Origin: an uncultured Clostridium sp.
GTDB lineage: Bacteria; Bacillota; Clostridia; Clostridiales; Clostridiaceae
DNA length: 64,000 nt
Reading direction: 5' to 3'
Assembly: GCF_947039605.1 (NCBI RefSeq)
Contig: NZ_CAMQZG010000002.1
Coordinates: forward strand, 1 to 64,000
How positions within the stretch are numbered: position 1 is the stretch's first letter; each line of letters begins with the position of its first letter. The notes beneath the pieces were generated by a model, which searched no databases, had not been told where the DNA came from, and was given only the letters and a program-made list of their open reading frames with translations. This document shows, piece by piece, positions 19,776 through 30,394 of this stretch. The position numbers and the translations under genes are program-made.

Positions 19776-21407
19776 TTAACATTCTATACTACGTCTAAAT
19801 TCATCAAGGAAGCTTTGAGAAATTTTTCTAAGAGCGTGTCCTATTTCTCTATAAGCATCATCATTAAGGTTAGCAAGTGATATTCTAACTGACCATTGAG
19901 GTCCTTGGAATCCACTTCCACCAAGTAAAACTATTGATGATTCTTTTGCAAGTCTATATAAAACCTGAACAGGTTTATAATTCATTTCTAGGAAATCAGC
20001 AAAATCTTGTCCGTAGTTATTTTTTGCCCAATCAAGTAAATCAAATTCTGCATAATAGTTAGCATTAAGATTATTTACTGTAATTTCAAGACCAAGACCA
20101 TCATATAGAAGTCTTTTTCTTTTAAGACAAATAGCCATTGTTAAGTTTTTATATGCATCATCTTTATCAAGAACAGCAAAGGCACAGAAAAATGCCATTT
20201 GAACTTGCTGTGGTGTTGAAAGACCAGCAGTATGATTTAAAGCAACTTGTCTACTATCTGCAACTATTCTATCAACAAATTTAATATCTTCTGGAGTAGT
20301 GCTTAGATGACCATATCTACTGCTTAATTCTTTATGATAACGAGGAGGAAGTTCTTTTATAAGCTTATCAAATATATTATTTTCATGTATTGCGATTGTT
20401 CCAAGTCTCCAACCTGTTACTCCAAAATATTTAGAGAATGAATAAACACCTATTGTATTGTAAGGTATTTCTGACATAAGAGATTTAAAATCAGGTACAA
20501 AAGTACCATAAACATCATCAGAGATAACCATAAGGTCCTTATTATGATTTTCAACTATATCAGCAATGTAACTTCTACCATCTGAGTTAAGTGCAATAGA
20601 TGATGGATTACTTGGGTTAACTATAAATAAAGCTATTATTGATGGGTCTTTAAGTTTATCAAGTTCACTTTGAGAATACTGCCCAAAATCATCTCCACAA
20701 GAAGTATCTGAATTAGCTATTATAGGAACTATTTCAAGTCCGTATTGTGGAAGGATGGGTATCTCGAGGTAAGGTGTGAAAACAGGAACCATAATAGCAA
20801 TTTTATCACCTTTAACAAGTAAGTTATTTGATCTTAAAGTATCAAATATATAGCACATAGCTGCAGTTGCCCCTTCAACAGCAAAGATATCAAATTTACC
20901 ACCTTTTCCTGTATCATAAGCCATTTCTTTAGCTAGATAATCATGTACTAATCCTTCTATATGACGAAGCATTCTATCCGGAAATGGGTAGTTATCACCA
21001 ATTATTGCATCTGCAAGTTCGTGAACAAAAGCATCTTTATTAAAACCTTTTTCATAGACACCATATTCTATTATTTTATCAAGAAGCTCTATTCCTGGAG
21101 CTTTTAAATTTTCTTCTACATATTTTTTGAATCTATCATATATTCCATTTTTATGAGGCATTCCACCAAGGTCTTGTGCCTGCCAAGTTCTTCTTGATTC
21201 AGTTATTGCAAACTGTCCAAAAGTAAAGAAAGCTTCTCTTGGAGTTGTTGAAATCCAGTTAGGATTTCCACGACCTGCATCAAGGAGTGACCTTGTACTT
21301 TTCTTTTCACATCTTGTAGCAAGGTCTATAAGTGCATCTTTGAATTCAAATGGACTAACTTTTCCATAAATTGATTCAATTTCTTCTTCTTGTATGTTCT
21401 TCTTCAT
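19776..21407 (-). CDS. asdA: Bifunctional aspartate aminotransferase / aspartate 4-decarboxylase
   Basis: LLDAGRGNPNWISTTPREAFFTFGQFAITESRRTWQA; PLP-Lys context YSFSKYFGVTGWRLG; length and N-terminal extension typical of AsdA. Confidence 0.88.
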   Translation of the reverse strand: MKKNIQEEEIESIYGKVSPFEFKDALIDLATRCEKKSTRSLLDAGRGNPNWISTTPREAFFTFGQFAITESRRTWQAQDLGGMPHKNGIYDRFKKYVEENLKAPGIELLDKIIEYGVYEKGFNKDAFVHELADAIIGDNYPFPDRMLRHIEGLVHDYLAKEMAYDTGKGGKFDIFAVEGATAAMCYIFDTLRSNNLLVKGDKIAIMVPVFTPYLEIPILPQYGLEIVPIIANSDTSCGDDFGQYSQSELDKLKDPSIIALFIVNPSNPSSIALNSDGRSYIADIVENHNKDLMVISDDVYGTFVPDFKSLMSEIPYNTIGVYSFSKYFGVTGWRLGTIAIHENNIFDKLIKELPPRYHKELSSRYGHLSTTPEDIKFVDRIVADSRQVALNHTAGLSTPQQVQMAFFCAFAVLDKDDAYKNLTMAICLKRKRLLYDGLGLEITVNNLNANYYAEFDLLDWAKNNYGQDFADFLEMNYKPVQVLYRLAKESSIVLLGGSGFQGPQWSVRISLANLNDDAYREIGHALRKISQSFLDEFRRSIEC

Positions 21408-21876
21408 AAATGAGTCCTCCTAAGTTAAAATTATCAAAAATATCTAATTTAAATAAATTTTTGATAATAATACTATTGATTGTATAAATATAATATCAGG
21501 TCTGTATTAAAATGTTATTTTGAGTTTTAAAAATATTATAGCATATATAAATGACAGACTATTTTCATAATATTATCTATTTGCATAATATCGTGCAAAA
21601 AAATAATCATTTTTAAATAAAACTACCTTAAAATCAAATTTGATAAGGGAAAGAATAGAAAAAATTATTAATAGCTAAAAGTTAGAGTAAATATATTATT
21701 ATTTTGACTTAGATGATAAGACAATAGGGTTAGGAAATAGATATCAATCTAAAAAAATATGCATTGCTAAAAAGTTAAGATGTAAATTATTCTGAAAAAA
21801 ATAGGAGTATAATAAATATTATAAATAGATTTTAAAAGAAAATTAATAGAAATATATATAAGAGGGGCGTTTAATA

Positions 21877-23376
21877 ATGGAAGGTAAATTAAAAGAATTA
21901 AAATTAGAACTTAAAAAGATATCTAATATAAATAGAGCACTTGCAGTTTTAGGATGGGATATGCAAACTAAGATGCCTAAAAAGGGTATTATGCAGCGCT
22001 CTGAAGTTGTAGAGCAACTTTCAGCAGATGCTTTTAGACTTGGAACTTCAAAAAAAATGGGAAGACTTATAGATGAAGCAATGAAAGAGTTTGATAGCCT
22101 ATCAGATACAGATAAGGGAATAGTTAAACTTGCTAAAAAATCATATGATGAAACTGTAAAAATTCCAGAGGAAAGATATAGAGAATTTGTTGGGGCAACA
22201 GCACTTTCATTTGATGCTTGGCAAGAGGCTAAGTCAAAAAATGATTTTGAAATATTTAAACCACATTTAAAGAAAATGATAGATTTTAAAAGAGAATTTG
22301 CAGAGTACATGGGATATGAGGGAAGCAAATATAATGCTCTTTTAGGTGAATTTGAAGAGGGACTTACAGTTGATGTTCTTGATAAAACTTTTGGGGAACT
22401 TAGAGATGGAGTTTTAGAGCTTTTCAAGAAAATTGAAGCAAGTGATAAGGTTATAGATAGAAGTTTCTTATGTGGTGAGTTTGGAAAAGAGCCTCAAAAG
22501 AAATTTGCAGAGTTTGTTTTAGCAAAAATGGGATATGATTTTGAAAGAGGTAGACTTGATGAGAGTATGCACCCATTCACAACAGGTTTTGGAAATGGAG
22601 ATGTTAGAATAACAACTAGCTATGCTCATCCTGATTTAACATACTGCTTATTTAGCTGTATACATGAAGGTGGACATGGAATTTATGAGCAAGATATTCC
22701 AGATGAGCTTCAGCAAACAGGTTTAGATTCAGGTCTTGCAATGAGCATACATGAGTCACAATCAAGATTTTATGAGAATTTAATTGGTAGAAGTAAAGAG
22801 TTTTGGGATTATTTCTTAGAGTATGCTAAATATGAATTTCCTAGTCTTAAAAATGTATCAGAAGAAGATTTCTACAATGCTATAAATCGTGTAGAGCCTT
22901 CTCTTATTAGAACAGAAGCTGATGAATTAACTTATAATCTTCATATTATTATTAGATATGAGATAGAAAAAGGATTAATCACAGGTGAAATTGAAATTGA
23001 TGATGTTAAAGATGCTTGGAATAATAAATATAAAGAATATCTTGGAATCGAGCCAGATTGTGATGCTAATGGGATACTTCAAGATATGCATTGGTCAGAT
23101 GGAGCATTTGGTTACTTCCCAAGTTATGCACTTGGAAATCTTTATGGAGCACAGATGCTTGTTAAGATGAAAGAGGATTATAAAGGTATGGAAGCTGATA
23201 TTAGAGCTGGAAATCTAAAAGGAGTTCATAACTGGCTTGAAGAGAATATTCATATTCATGGAGCAACTTATAACCCAGGTGAACTTATAAAACTTTGCAC
23301 AGGTAAAGAATTATCAGTTAAACCATTTATTGATTATTTAAATGATAAGTATTCAAAAATATATAATTTAAAATAA
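21877..23376 (+). CDS. M32 family metallocarboxypeptidase
   Basis: CIHEGGHGIYEQDIP (HExxH-type: HEGGH), LDSGLAMSIHESQSRFYENLIGRS. Confidence 0.95.
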   Translation: MEGKLKELKLELKKISNINRALAVLGWDMQTKMPKKGIMQRSEVVEQLSADAFRLGTSKKMGRLIDEAMKEFDSLSDTDKGIVKLAKKSYDETVKIPEERYREFVGATALSFDAWQEAKSKNDFEIFKPHLKKMIDFKREFAEYMGYEGSKYNALLGEFEEGLTVDVLDKTFGELRDGVLELFKKIEASDKVIDRSFLCGEFGKEPQKKFAEFVLAKMGYDFERGRLDESMHPFTTGFGNGDVRITTSYAHPDLTYCLFSCIHEGGHGIYEQDIPDELQQTGLDSGLAMSIHESQSRFYENLIGRSKEFWDYFLEYAKYEFPSLKNVSEEDFYNAINRVEPSLIRTEADELTYNLHIIIRYEIEKGLITGEIEIDDVKDAWNNKYKEYLGIEPDCDANGILQDMHWSDGAFGYFPSYALGNLYGAQMLVKMKEDYKGMEADIRAGNLKGVHNWLEENIHIHGATYNPGELIKLCTGKELSVKPFIDYLNDKYSKIYNLK

Positions 23377-23382
23377 GATGAG

Positions 23383-23419
23383 AAGAGGACTGTTTAAATT
23401 AAACAGCCCTCTTTTTTTG
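23383..23419. terminator. Bidirectional terminator
   Basis: agaggactgttta-aat-taaacagccctctttttttg. Confidence 0.85.
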
Positions 23420-24850
23420 TTAATTATCTGTGGTGCCAGAGAGTATATCAATACTTTTATCAACACAATCAACAGTTCCAACTAAAACTAGCAAATCACC
23501 ACTAATAAGCTGTGTTGTAGCATTAGGTAAAAATTCATCATCATCTCGAGTTACAGAAAATATTCTGCAAGAATTTGAGAAAATACAATCTTTAAGTGGT
23601 TTATTTTCATAATCGGGATTAGATAAAACAACTTCCCTTATAACAAGGTCTTTGTTTTTCACCTTATCAGTTACTAAAGTTTTAGGAAGAAGTTTTTCAA
23701 ATAATATAGGGAAAATAACACATGAAAGAATAGTTGCTAGGATAAAAGCAGAGTAATCAGCATTGCCTATATAACCAAATTCTAATGCAGCTTGAGCTGC
23801 AACTATAACTAAGCTAAGCTGTGCAGATAAAATCATTCCAGCAGATAGTGAAGTTTTCAAACCAAACTTTTTCTTTAACAATAATGATGGAATTAATTTT
23901 ACTAATAAGAAGATTACTAATAAAACTAAAACTTTAAGTAAAATTATTGGCTTAGATAGAATGATTCTTAAATCAACATTAGCACCAACCATTATAAAGA
24001 ATATTGGAATTAAAAAGCCGTATCCAATCATATCTAGTTGATGAGATACTTCCTCTTTAGCTTTTCCGATAAGCATAGAGAAGATTAATCCTGCAAGAAA
24101 TGACCCAAGAACTATTTCTGTATCAAGTTTTTCAGCAACAACAACTAATATCAAAATAAGAGCAAAAGCAGCTCGTATTATTACATGAATATTTTTCATT
24201 GATGGAGTCTTAAAATCATGTTTTTCTATAAAGAATTTAGCTAAGTAGTATAGAATGATTGCACAAACAAATACCAAAATAAATTCAAAACTTTTTATAG
24301 AAAAACCATTTTCAGAGATTGAAAATATAATTGTAAGTCCAATTATAGAAACAAACTCACAGATAATACTAAAACTTAGAATGATTTGCCCAAAAGAACT
24401 TTTTAAAATTCCTTTTTGTTTAAACATAGGTACTATTAAGCCTGGTGATGATGCTGTAAATATTAATGCAAATAATACGAAGCCATTACTTATACCAAGG
24501 TATGGAAGTAAGAATATTGAAAGGACAAAAGCTATTATTGCAGATATTATAAACATTTTGATAGATGTGGTTATATGAGATTTATCTGTTTTTTTAGACA
24601 AAAGAGCATTAACATCTATTTCTAATCCACTTAAGAACATTAAGTAGGCAAGCCCAAGATTTGAAAGTAATAGTATAGTCATGTCAGGAGTTATTATATT
24701 TAAAAAAGTTTTTCCAACAATAACTCCAATTATTATTTCACCTACTTGATATGGAATTTTTACTGATTTTAGTTTTGAAACTAAAAATGGTGTAAAAAAA
24801 GCAATTATTGAAATGATAAGTAACGAGTTATAGTTTAATGTATGTTCCAT
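23420..24850 (-). CDS. CPA2-type cation:proton antiporter with C-terminal TrkA-C-like domain
   Basis: SKLKSVKIPYQVGEIIIGVIVG; GLAYLMFLSGLEIDVNAL; C-terminal TTQLISGDLLVLVGTVDCVDKSIDIL. Confidence 0.88.
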   Translation of the reverse strand: MEHTLNYNSLLIISIIAFFTPFLVSKLKSVKIPYQVGEIIIGVIVGKTFLNIITPDMTILLLSNLGLAYLMFLSGLEIDVNALLSKKTDKSHITTSIKMFIISAIIAFVLSIFLLPYLGISNGFVLFALIFTASSPGLIVPMFKQKGILKSSFGQIILSFSIICEFVSIIGLTIIFSISENGFSIKSFEFILVFVCAIILYYLAKFFIEKHDFKTPSMKNIHVIIRAAFALILILVVVAEKLDTEIVLGSFLAGLIFSMLIGKAKEEVSHQLDMIGYGFLIPIFFIMVGANVDLRIILSKPIILLKVLVLLVIFLLVKLIPSLLLKKKFGLKTSLSAGMILSAQLSLVIVAAQAALEFGYIGNADYSAFILATILSCVIFPILFEKLLPKTLVTDKVKNKDLVIREVVLSNPDYENKPLKDCIFSNSCRIFSVTRDDDEFLPNATTQLISGDLLVLVGTVDCVDKSIDILSGTTDN

Positions 24851-24975
24851 AGTATATTCACAATCCTTTATGTAAATTTAATTTAGTTAATGTGATAAAT
24901 ACAATCACTTTTGTAGCTTGAATTTTAAAAATAAATACAAATGCTAAAAATAACATTTGTAATAATTCCATTTTA

Positions 24976-25290
24976 TTAAATGTATTTGTATAGAGTATGA
25001 AGAAAATATTTATTACTTAAAAAGTAGTGGGATTTTATTAATTTTATAACTGAGAAGTGATTTAAGTTAAGGGATATAGTTTTTTTAGTATAAATGGAAT
25101 TGAAAATTTTAGAATCTCCAAAATCAATCTGATTTTCTTTAAGCATTATATTTGAAAGTTCTTTTTTTGAATCAGTGTATTCACTACCTATTGAAATATA
25201 GGTAGGATTTTTAGTAGTTTTTCTATTGTGAAATTTAGGGATTAAGTATGAATTTAGTGAGAATAGTTTTAATGTTAAAGTTTTTTGCTA
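24976..25290 (-). pseudogene. Possible decayed coding remnant (no family recognised)
   Basis: Open minus-strand frame ...LNSYLIPKFHNRKTTKNPTYISIGSEYTDSKKELSNIMLKENQIDFGDSKIFNSIYTKKTISLNLNHFSVIKLIKSHYF...; in-frame TAG upstream, no good start. Confidence 0.3.
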
Positions 25291-25354
25291 TATAGAAAGT
25301 GAGTGTAAGAATTGGTAGTATTTAATTTAGAAAGCTAAATTATGGGGGATAAGT

Positions 25355-25924
25355 ATGAAAAATAAAGTTGGGAAAGTGGTAGCTATTCTAGGAATAATAT
25401 TTGTAATATTGTTATTCATGGGGGGCATATTAGCAGATTATATAAGTAAAAATAATTTTGCTAGAGTTAGTTGTTCTATTGATAATTTGAGTGGAAAAGA
25501 ACTGAAAAAAATATCAAAAAATCTAGGGGTAAATTTAATTGGAGATTTTGATGTTTTTGGTATAATGAGCTGTCCACTTTGTGATAAAACAAGAGTGATA
25601 TTAAGTGATGTGAAAAATTATGAAAATGTTTTAAAAGATAATTTGAGAATGAATATAGAAAATATGAATGAAAAAATTAAAGAAGAAGTGACTTATAGTA
25701 ACAAGAAATTAATTAGAACAGATGTATTTAATAAGATAGAACTTCAAAATATAGATGAAACAAATATTTTTATACTTGAAGGAACTCAGGAAGTTAAAGA
25801 GAATTATCTTATTTATGAAAAGCAACATATAGATGGAAAGAGTTTAACTAGGTTATTCGTTGGATTTGATAGAAAAGAAATTAAAGGTGGAATTCATAAT
25901 GATTGCACAAGTGATAAAAAATAA
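25355..25924 (+). CDS. Hypothetical protein with N-terminal TM helix
   Basis: MKNKVGKVVAILGIIFVILLFMGGILADY; no recognised domain. Confidence 0.6.
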   Translation: MKNKVGKVVAILGIIFVILLFMGGILADYISKNNFARVSCSIDNLSGKELKKISKNLGVNLIGDFDVFGIMSCPLCDKTRVILSDVKNYENVLKDNLRMNIENMNEKIKEEVTYSNKKLIRTDVFNKIELQNIDETNIFILEGTQEVKENYLIYEKQHIDGKSLTRLFVGFDRKEIKGGIHNDCTSDKK

Positions 25925-25927
25925 AGA

Positions 25928-26124
25928 GCTATGTATGAGATGAGACAAAATGCATTACACGATGAAGCAAATGCACATTATATTCAGTGAAAGAACAAGG
26001 GATAGAAGAAGGTAAGATAGATGCTATAAAAGCATTTTTAGATGTTTTTGATAATGATGAAATAGCTAAAAGATTAAATTTAGATATTAGTATTGTTGGA
26101 AAAGTAAAAAGTGAAAGCAAATAA
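25928..26124 (+). pseudogene. Frameshifted C-terminal remnant of Rpn/PD-(D/E)XK nuclease (transposase-like) family gene
   Basis: AMYEMRQNALHDEANAHYIQ // frame shift // EQGIEEGKIDAIKAFLDVFDNDEIAKRLNLDISIVGKVKSESK*; typical tail of this family. Confidence 0.55.
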
Positions 26125-26140
26125 TTTTATATAAAGTAGA

Positions 26141-26182
26141 AAAAAACCTCTCCTGTCAGAAACTTAAACAGGAGAGGTTTTT
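26141..26182. terminator. Terminator (shared hairpin)
   Basis: aaaaaacctctcctgt-cagaaactta-aacaggagaggttttt. Confidence 0.85.
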
Positions 26183-26193
26183 CATATTTGAAA

Positions 26194-27051
26194 TTATCTT
26201 AATACAGGTAATCCTAAATCTAATATATTTGCAAATAGATTTGTGTTTTTAGTTGTAGGGATTACATTATTTTTTATATCTACAAGTTTAGCAAGTCCGT
26301 AACTTGTGTACATATTAACTATTGGGAAATCTATATCTGTTAAGTCACAGATTATATCTGTTTCTGCAAGGTTAACTGTTTTCCCTTCTGTTGGTTTAAG
26401 TATTTCATAAAGTCTGTCTGAGAATTGGTATCTTAGTACAGTAATTTTATCAGTAACTTCAATTTTATTTTTTTTATTTTTTATATCAAATTTAGATATT
26501 GAAGCAAGTGTATTATTTAATACAAAGAAATCAATGTTTCTTTTGTAGTCTACAACATCTTTAAAATCTGCAAGTCTTTCAAGGTTTATTTTTATATCTA
26601 CAGTGATTATTTCTTTTTCAAGATTTTTAAATCCATAGTTGATGTAAGTAAGTTCTTCATCATCACCAAGGTTTTTAGCAAGAATTTCAAAACACCCATC
26701 ATAAATATCTTCAAATTGTCCGTATGGAAGGGCATATTTAATTCCATCTATAATTGCAAAAACTTTAAGTTTTGCAGAACTAGGGCCAGTTCTTGATACA
26801 TAGTTTACATCTACAAGTAAAGTATTATTAAGTGTAGCTGTATTGTAAGTTTGTTTTTCAATTCCTTTATTAACTTCTACTGTGTAGTTTTCATTTTTAA
26901 ATAAGTTTTTTGTAGTTTGATCTATTATGTAAGTAGTTTTAAGTCCTTTTTCATCTATTGAACCTTTTCTTATAGCAGTTTCTGTTGATAATCTTTTTAG
27001 GTTGATATAAGGTCTATCTAAACATAAGATATTTTCTGTTATTACTCTCAT
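26194..27051 (-). CDS. Hypothetical protein
   Basis: Single intact ORF of 285 aa; no recognised family. Confidence 0.65.
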   Translation of the reverse strand: MRVITENILCLDRPYINLKRLSTETAIRKGSIDEKGLKTTYIIDQTTKNLFKNENYTVEVNKGIEKQTYNTATLNNTLLVDVNYVSRTGPSSAKLKVFAIIDGIKYALPYGQFEDIYDGCFEILAKNLGDDEELTYINYGFKNLEKEIITVDIKINLERLADFKDVVDYKRNIDFFVLNNTLASISKFDIKNKKNKIEVTDKITVLRYQFSDRLYEILKPTEGKTVNLAETDIICDLTDIDFPIVNMYTSYGLAKLVDIKNNVIPTTKNTNLFANILDLGLPVLR

Positions 27052-27527
27052 AGGAATCTCCTTTTTATTTAAATATTGAAGTGAATTTCAATACTGATTA
27101 TTTCTTTTAGTATGCTACATTATAACATAATCATAAGCTAAGTTCTGTAAAAATTTGATTTTCAAAGGATTCTAGGATGTATTGCAAGAATATAAATATG
27201 TGAAGAATTTCCTAAAGGTTTAAGGAGAAGAAAATGAGTGTATTAGTTATAATTTTGGGGTTAAGTATATATATTTAGAAACTTAAATAGCAAAAAAATT
27301 TGTAGAGAAACTTGAAAATGAAATAAATAAGAAATAGTTCTAGGTATGCTAGGATTATTTTTTTGTGAAATTATAAAATTGGAGATTATGTTAAGAATAT
27401 TCAATAAATAGACATAAAAAGTTTGCTTTATTATGCTATAATTTGCTACAAATAAGAATTTTTTGGTGAATTAAAATTCATTTTAAAACTGAAATAATAA
27501 ATTATATATTAAAAGGAGGAAAAGAGT

Positions 27528-28814
27528 TTGACAGTTTCAAGGTCAGGTTCAAAGAAATTTCTTACTGGGTGGCTTATAGTTATTGGATGTATGCTTATTC
27601 AAGCAGTACCATTTAGTGTAGCATCTAATATACAGCCGCAATTTATGGATTATGTTGTTAATGGGGAAGGGTTTACAGTAGCTGGGTTCTCATTATTATT
27701 TACATTATCAACAATTATTGGTGCAATAGCATCACCTATGATTGGGAAAATGTATTCAAAATACAATCCTAAAATACTATTTATTGTAGGGGCTATTTTA
27801 TCAGGGCTTGGATTTATGAGTTTTGGTCTTGCAGATAGTCTTTGGCAGTTCTATATAATTGGGGGAATAACTCAAATTGGAACAGCAGTAATATCTTCCA
27901 TAGGGGTACCACTTTTAATTAATAACTGGTTTGCAGAGGAATTAAAAGGTAAAGCGCTTGGATTAGCTTTTGCTGGTGGAGCTTTTGGTAATATGTTTTT
28001 ACAACAAATGACTGCAATTTCATTAATGAATTTTGGTCATAGTAAATCTTACTTTATATTTGGAGGGCTTTCACTTGCTGTAAGTATTCCGGTAGTTTTA
28101 TTTATACTAAGAATGCCAAAAGGTGATAGTGAGATAGTAAAGTCTAAAAAGCATGAAGATGTAAATAAAGAGAAAGCAGTAGATATAAGTTATACTTTTG
28201 CAGAGGTTAAGAACATGAAATATTACTGGATGTATGCTATAGGATTTATATTAATAGGTCTTTATGTATCAGCAGTAATGGTTCAATATCCAGGATATTT
28301 AAAAAGTGCTGGACTTGCACCAGCTTTAGTTGGATCTGTAGGGGCAACTATTGCAGCTTTCTCACTTATGGGGAACTTAATTGGAGGAACATTGTTTGAT
28401 AAATTTGGAGTTACAAAATGTATTATAATGGCAGGCATAGCAGCGACTACAGGTGGAGTTTTACTTTTAGTATCATCATCTAATTTAATACTTGCTTTTG
28501 GTTTTGCAGCTTTCTTTGGAATAGCAATATTCTCATATATAATGGGTATTGCTTATATGACAGGAGTATTCTTTGGTAAAAAAGAATATGGGACAATCCT
28601 TGGTATAACAAATCTTATGTTTGCAGTAGGATTTGCATTTGGGTCAAGTTTATTTGGAGGAATAGTTCAAAAGTTTGGGTATAATGTAACATGGAGTATA
28701 GTAATTATACTTATAATTAGTGCCTATACATTAATAGTACTTACTTCAATAGGAATGAAAAAATTAAATGAGAAAAGAATAATAGAGTTTAGAGCAAAAA
28801 ATGAAATTGTTTAA
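27528..28814 (+). CDS. MFS transporter, oxalate:formate antiporter (OFA)-like
   Basis: KKFLTGWLIVIGCMLIQAVPFSVASNIQPQF, TTG start after aaggagg, 12-TM pattern. Confidence 0.85.
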   Translation: MTVSRSGSKKFLTGWLIVIGCMLIQAVPFSVASNIQPQFMDYVVNGEGFTVAGFSLLFTLSTIIGAIASPMIGKMYSKYNPKILFIVGAILSGLGFMSFGLADSLWQFYIIGGITQIGTAVISSIGVPLLINNWFAEELKGKALGLAFAGGAFGNMFLQQMTAISLMNFGHSKSYFIFGGLSLAVSIPVVLFILRMPKGDSEIVKSKKHEDVNKEKAVDISYTFAEVKNMKYYWMYAIGFILIGLYVSAVMVQYPGYLKSAGLAPALVGSVGATIAAFSLMGNLIGGTLFDKFGVTKCIIMAGIAATTGGVLLLVSSSNLILAFGFAAFFGIAIFSYIMGIAYMTGVFFGKKEYGTILGITNLMFAVGFAFGSSLFGGIVQKFGYNVTWSIVIILIISAYTLIVLTSIGMKKLNEKRIIEFRAKNEIV

Positions 28815-28940
28815 TAATTTATAAAAATGGGATTATCAGAAATGGTAATCCTATTTATTTTATTTAATTGAATATAAATTGTGAAAAATGTAAGAATGTA
28901 TATAATTAAGTTAGTAAAAGTGTAAGGGAGGCTACATTAA

Positions 28941-30233
28941 ATGGAACGTAAGATGGTAAAATCGTTAATTGAGTGGAAAAATAGTAGAAATAGAAAGCCT
29001 TTAATTCTCCAAGGTGCAAGACAGGTTGGTAAAACATATTCAACACTTACATTTGGAAAAGAATATTATAAAAATATTGTTTATTTTAACTTTGAAAATA
29101 ATAGAGATTTAGTTGAAATATTTGAAAGAGATTTAGATACAACGAGAATAGTAAAAAATCTTTCTATAATTTCAGGGCAAAGTATACATGAAGAGGAAAC
29201 TCTTATATTCTTTGATGAAATACAAGCTTGTGAGAGAGCGCTTACAGCATTAAAATATTTTAATGAAAATGCTAATGGGTATCATATTATAGCAGCAGGT
29301 AATTTACTTGGGGTTGCTGTGAATAGGGAGAAATATTCATTTCCAGTAGGAAAAGTAGATTTAAAAACAATGTATCCATTAGATTTTGAAGAATATTTAA
29401 TGGCAATTGGTGAGTTAGATATAATAGAACTAATTAAAGAAAGTTTTGAAAAGGATGAACCATTTAGTCTTCATAATAAGGCAATGGATTTATATAAAAC
29501 ATACCTAATTGTTGGTGGAATGCCTGCTGTTGTTAAGGAGTATGTAGAACAAAGAGATTTTGATTTTGTATTTGCAAATCAAAAAAACATAAATGATTCA
29601 TATGTAGCTGATATGGCTAAATATGCAACTCCAGTAGAAACTACTAAGATAATGGCAACTTTTAATAGTATTCCAGCACAACTTGCGAAGGAAAATAAAA
29701 AGTTTCAGTATAAAGTAATTAAATCAGGAGCTAGAGCACATGAATATGAAACACCAATAGAGTGGCTTAAGTCATCAGGTGTAATATTAAAATGTTTTAA
29801 ATGTAGTGAGGGGAAATTACCACTTACAGCATATACTGACTTTAATTCATTTAAAGTATATATGACAGATACAGGACTTCTTTGTTCTAAGTTTGGGATA
29901 CCTGCAAATATAATACTTTCAGAAGTTAAATCATTCAATGAATTTAAGGGTGCTTTAACAGAAAATTATGTTTGCTTTGCATTGAATGCTAGTGGACATG
30001 AAACTTATTACTGGGAATCAAAAGGTCAAGCAGAGGTTGATTTTGTAATTCAAGATAAGATGGGGAGAATAATACCAATAGAAGTAAAAGCAGCAGATAA
30101 TGTTAGGGCTAAGAGTTTAAATCAATTTATAAAGAAATATGATATAGATTTTGCAATAAGAGTGTCTGCAAAGAATTTTGGCTTTGAAAATGGAATTAAA
30201 TCAGTTCCATTATATGCAACATTTTTAATTTAG
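28941..30233 (+). CDS. ATP-binding protein, AAA_14 + DUF4143 type
   Basis: KPLILQGARQVGKTYSTLTFGKEYY; LIFFDEIQACERALTALKYF; C-terminal YWESKGQAEVDFVIQDKMGRIIPIEVKAADN. Confidence 0.92.
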   Translation: MERKMVKSLIEWKNSRNRKPLILQGARQVGKTYSTLTFGKEYYKNIVYFNFENNRDLVEIFERDLDTTRIVKNLSIISGQSIHEEETLIFFDEIQACERALTALKYFNENANGYHIIAAGNLLGVAVNREKYSFPVGKVDLKTMYPLDFEEYLMAIGELDIIELIKESFEKDEPFSLHNKAMDLYKTYLIVGGMPAVVKEYVEQRDFDFVFANQKNINDSYVADMAKYATPVETTKIMATFNSIPAQLAKENKKFQYKVIKSGARAHEYETPIEWLKSSGVILKCFKCSEGKLPLTAYTDFNSFKVYMTDTGLLCSKFGIPANIILSEVKSFNEFKGALTENYVCFALNASGHETYYWESKGQAEVDFVIQDKMGRIIPIEVKAADNVRAKSLNQFIKKYDIDFAIRVSAKNFGFENGIKSVPLYATFLI

Positions 30234-30394
30234 AGTTATAATATAAAAATAGGGTTATCAGAAATGATAGCCCTATTTTTTATATTATAATTTCTATAAG
30301 TTTTTTATTTTTTCCATAAAATGATATACTAAATATATATTAAAAAATAAGTTTATAGCTAGATAATTAGCTATTAGGAAGATGGTGATTGTAG

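Noticed and set aside
21843-22427. 194-aa ORF antisense to the M32 peptidase
   Set aside because: Opposite conserved coding sequence; composition typical of antisense of AT-rich genes.
28827-30283. Similar hairpins after the MFS gene (28827-28860) and AAA gene (30247-30283) as a dispersed repeat
   Set aside because: Only short resemblance (gg-ttatcagaaatg-ta); both are adequately explained as ordinary intrinsic terminators.
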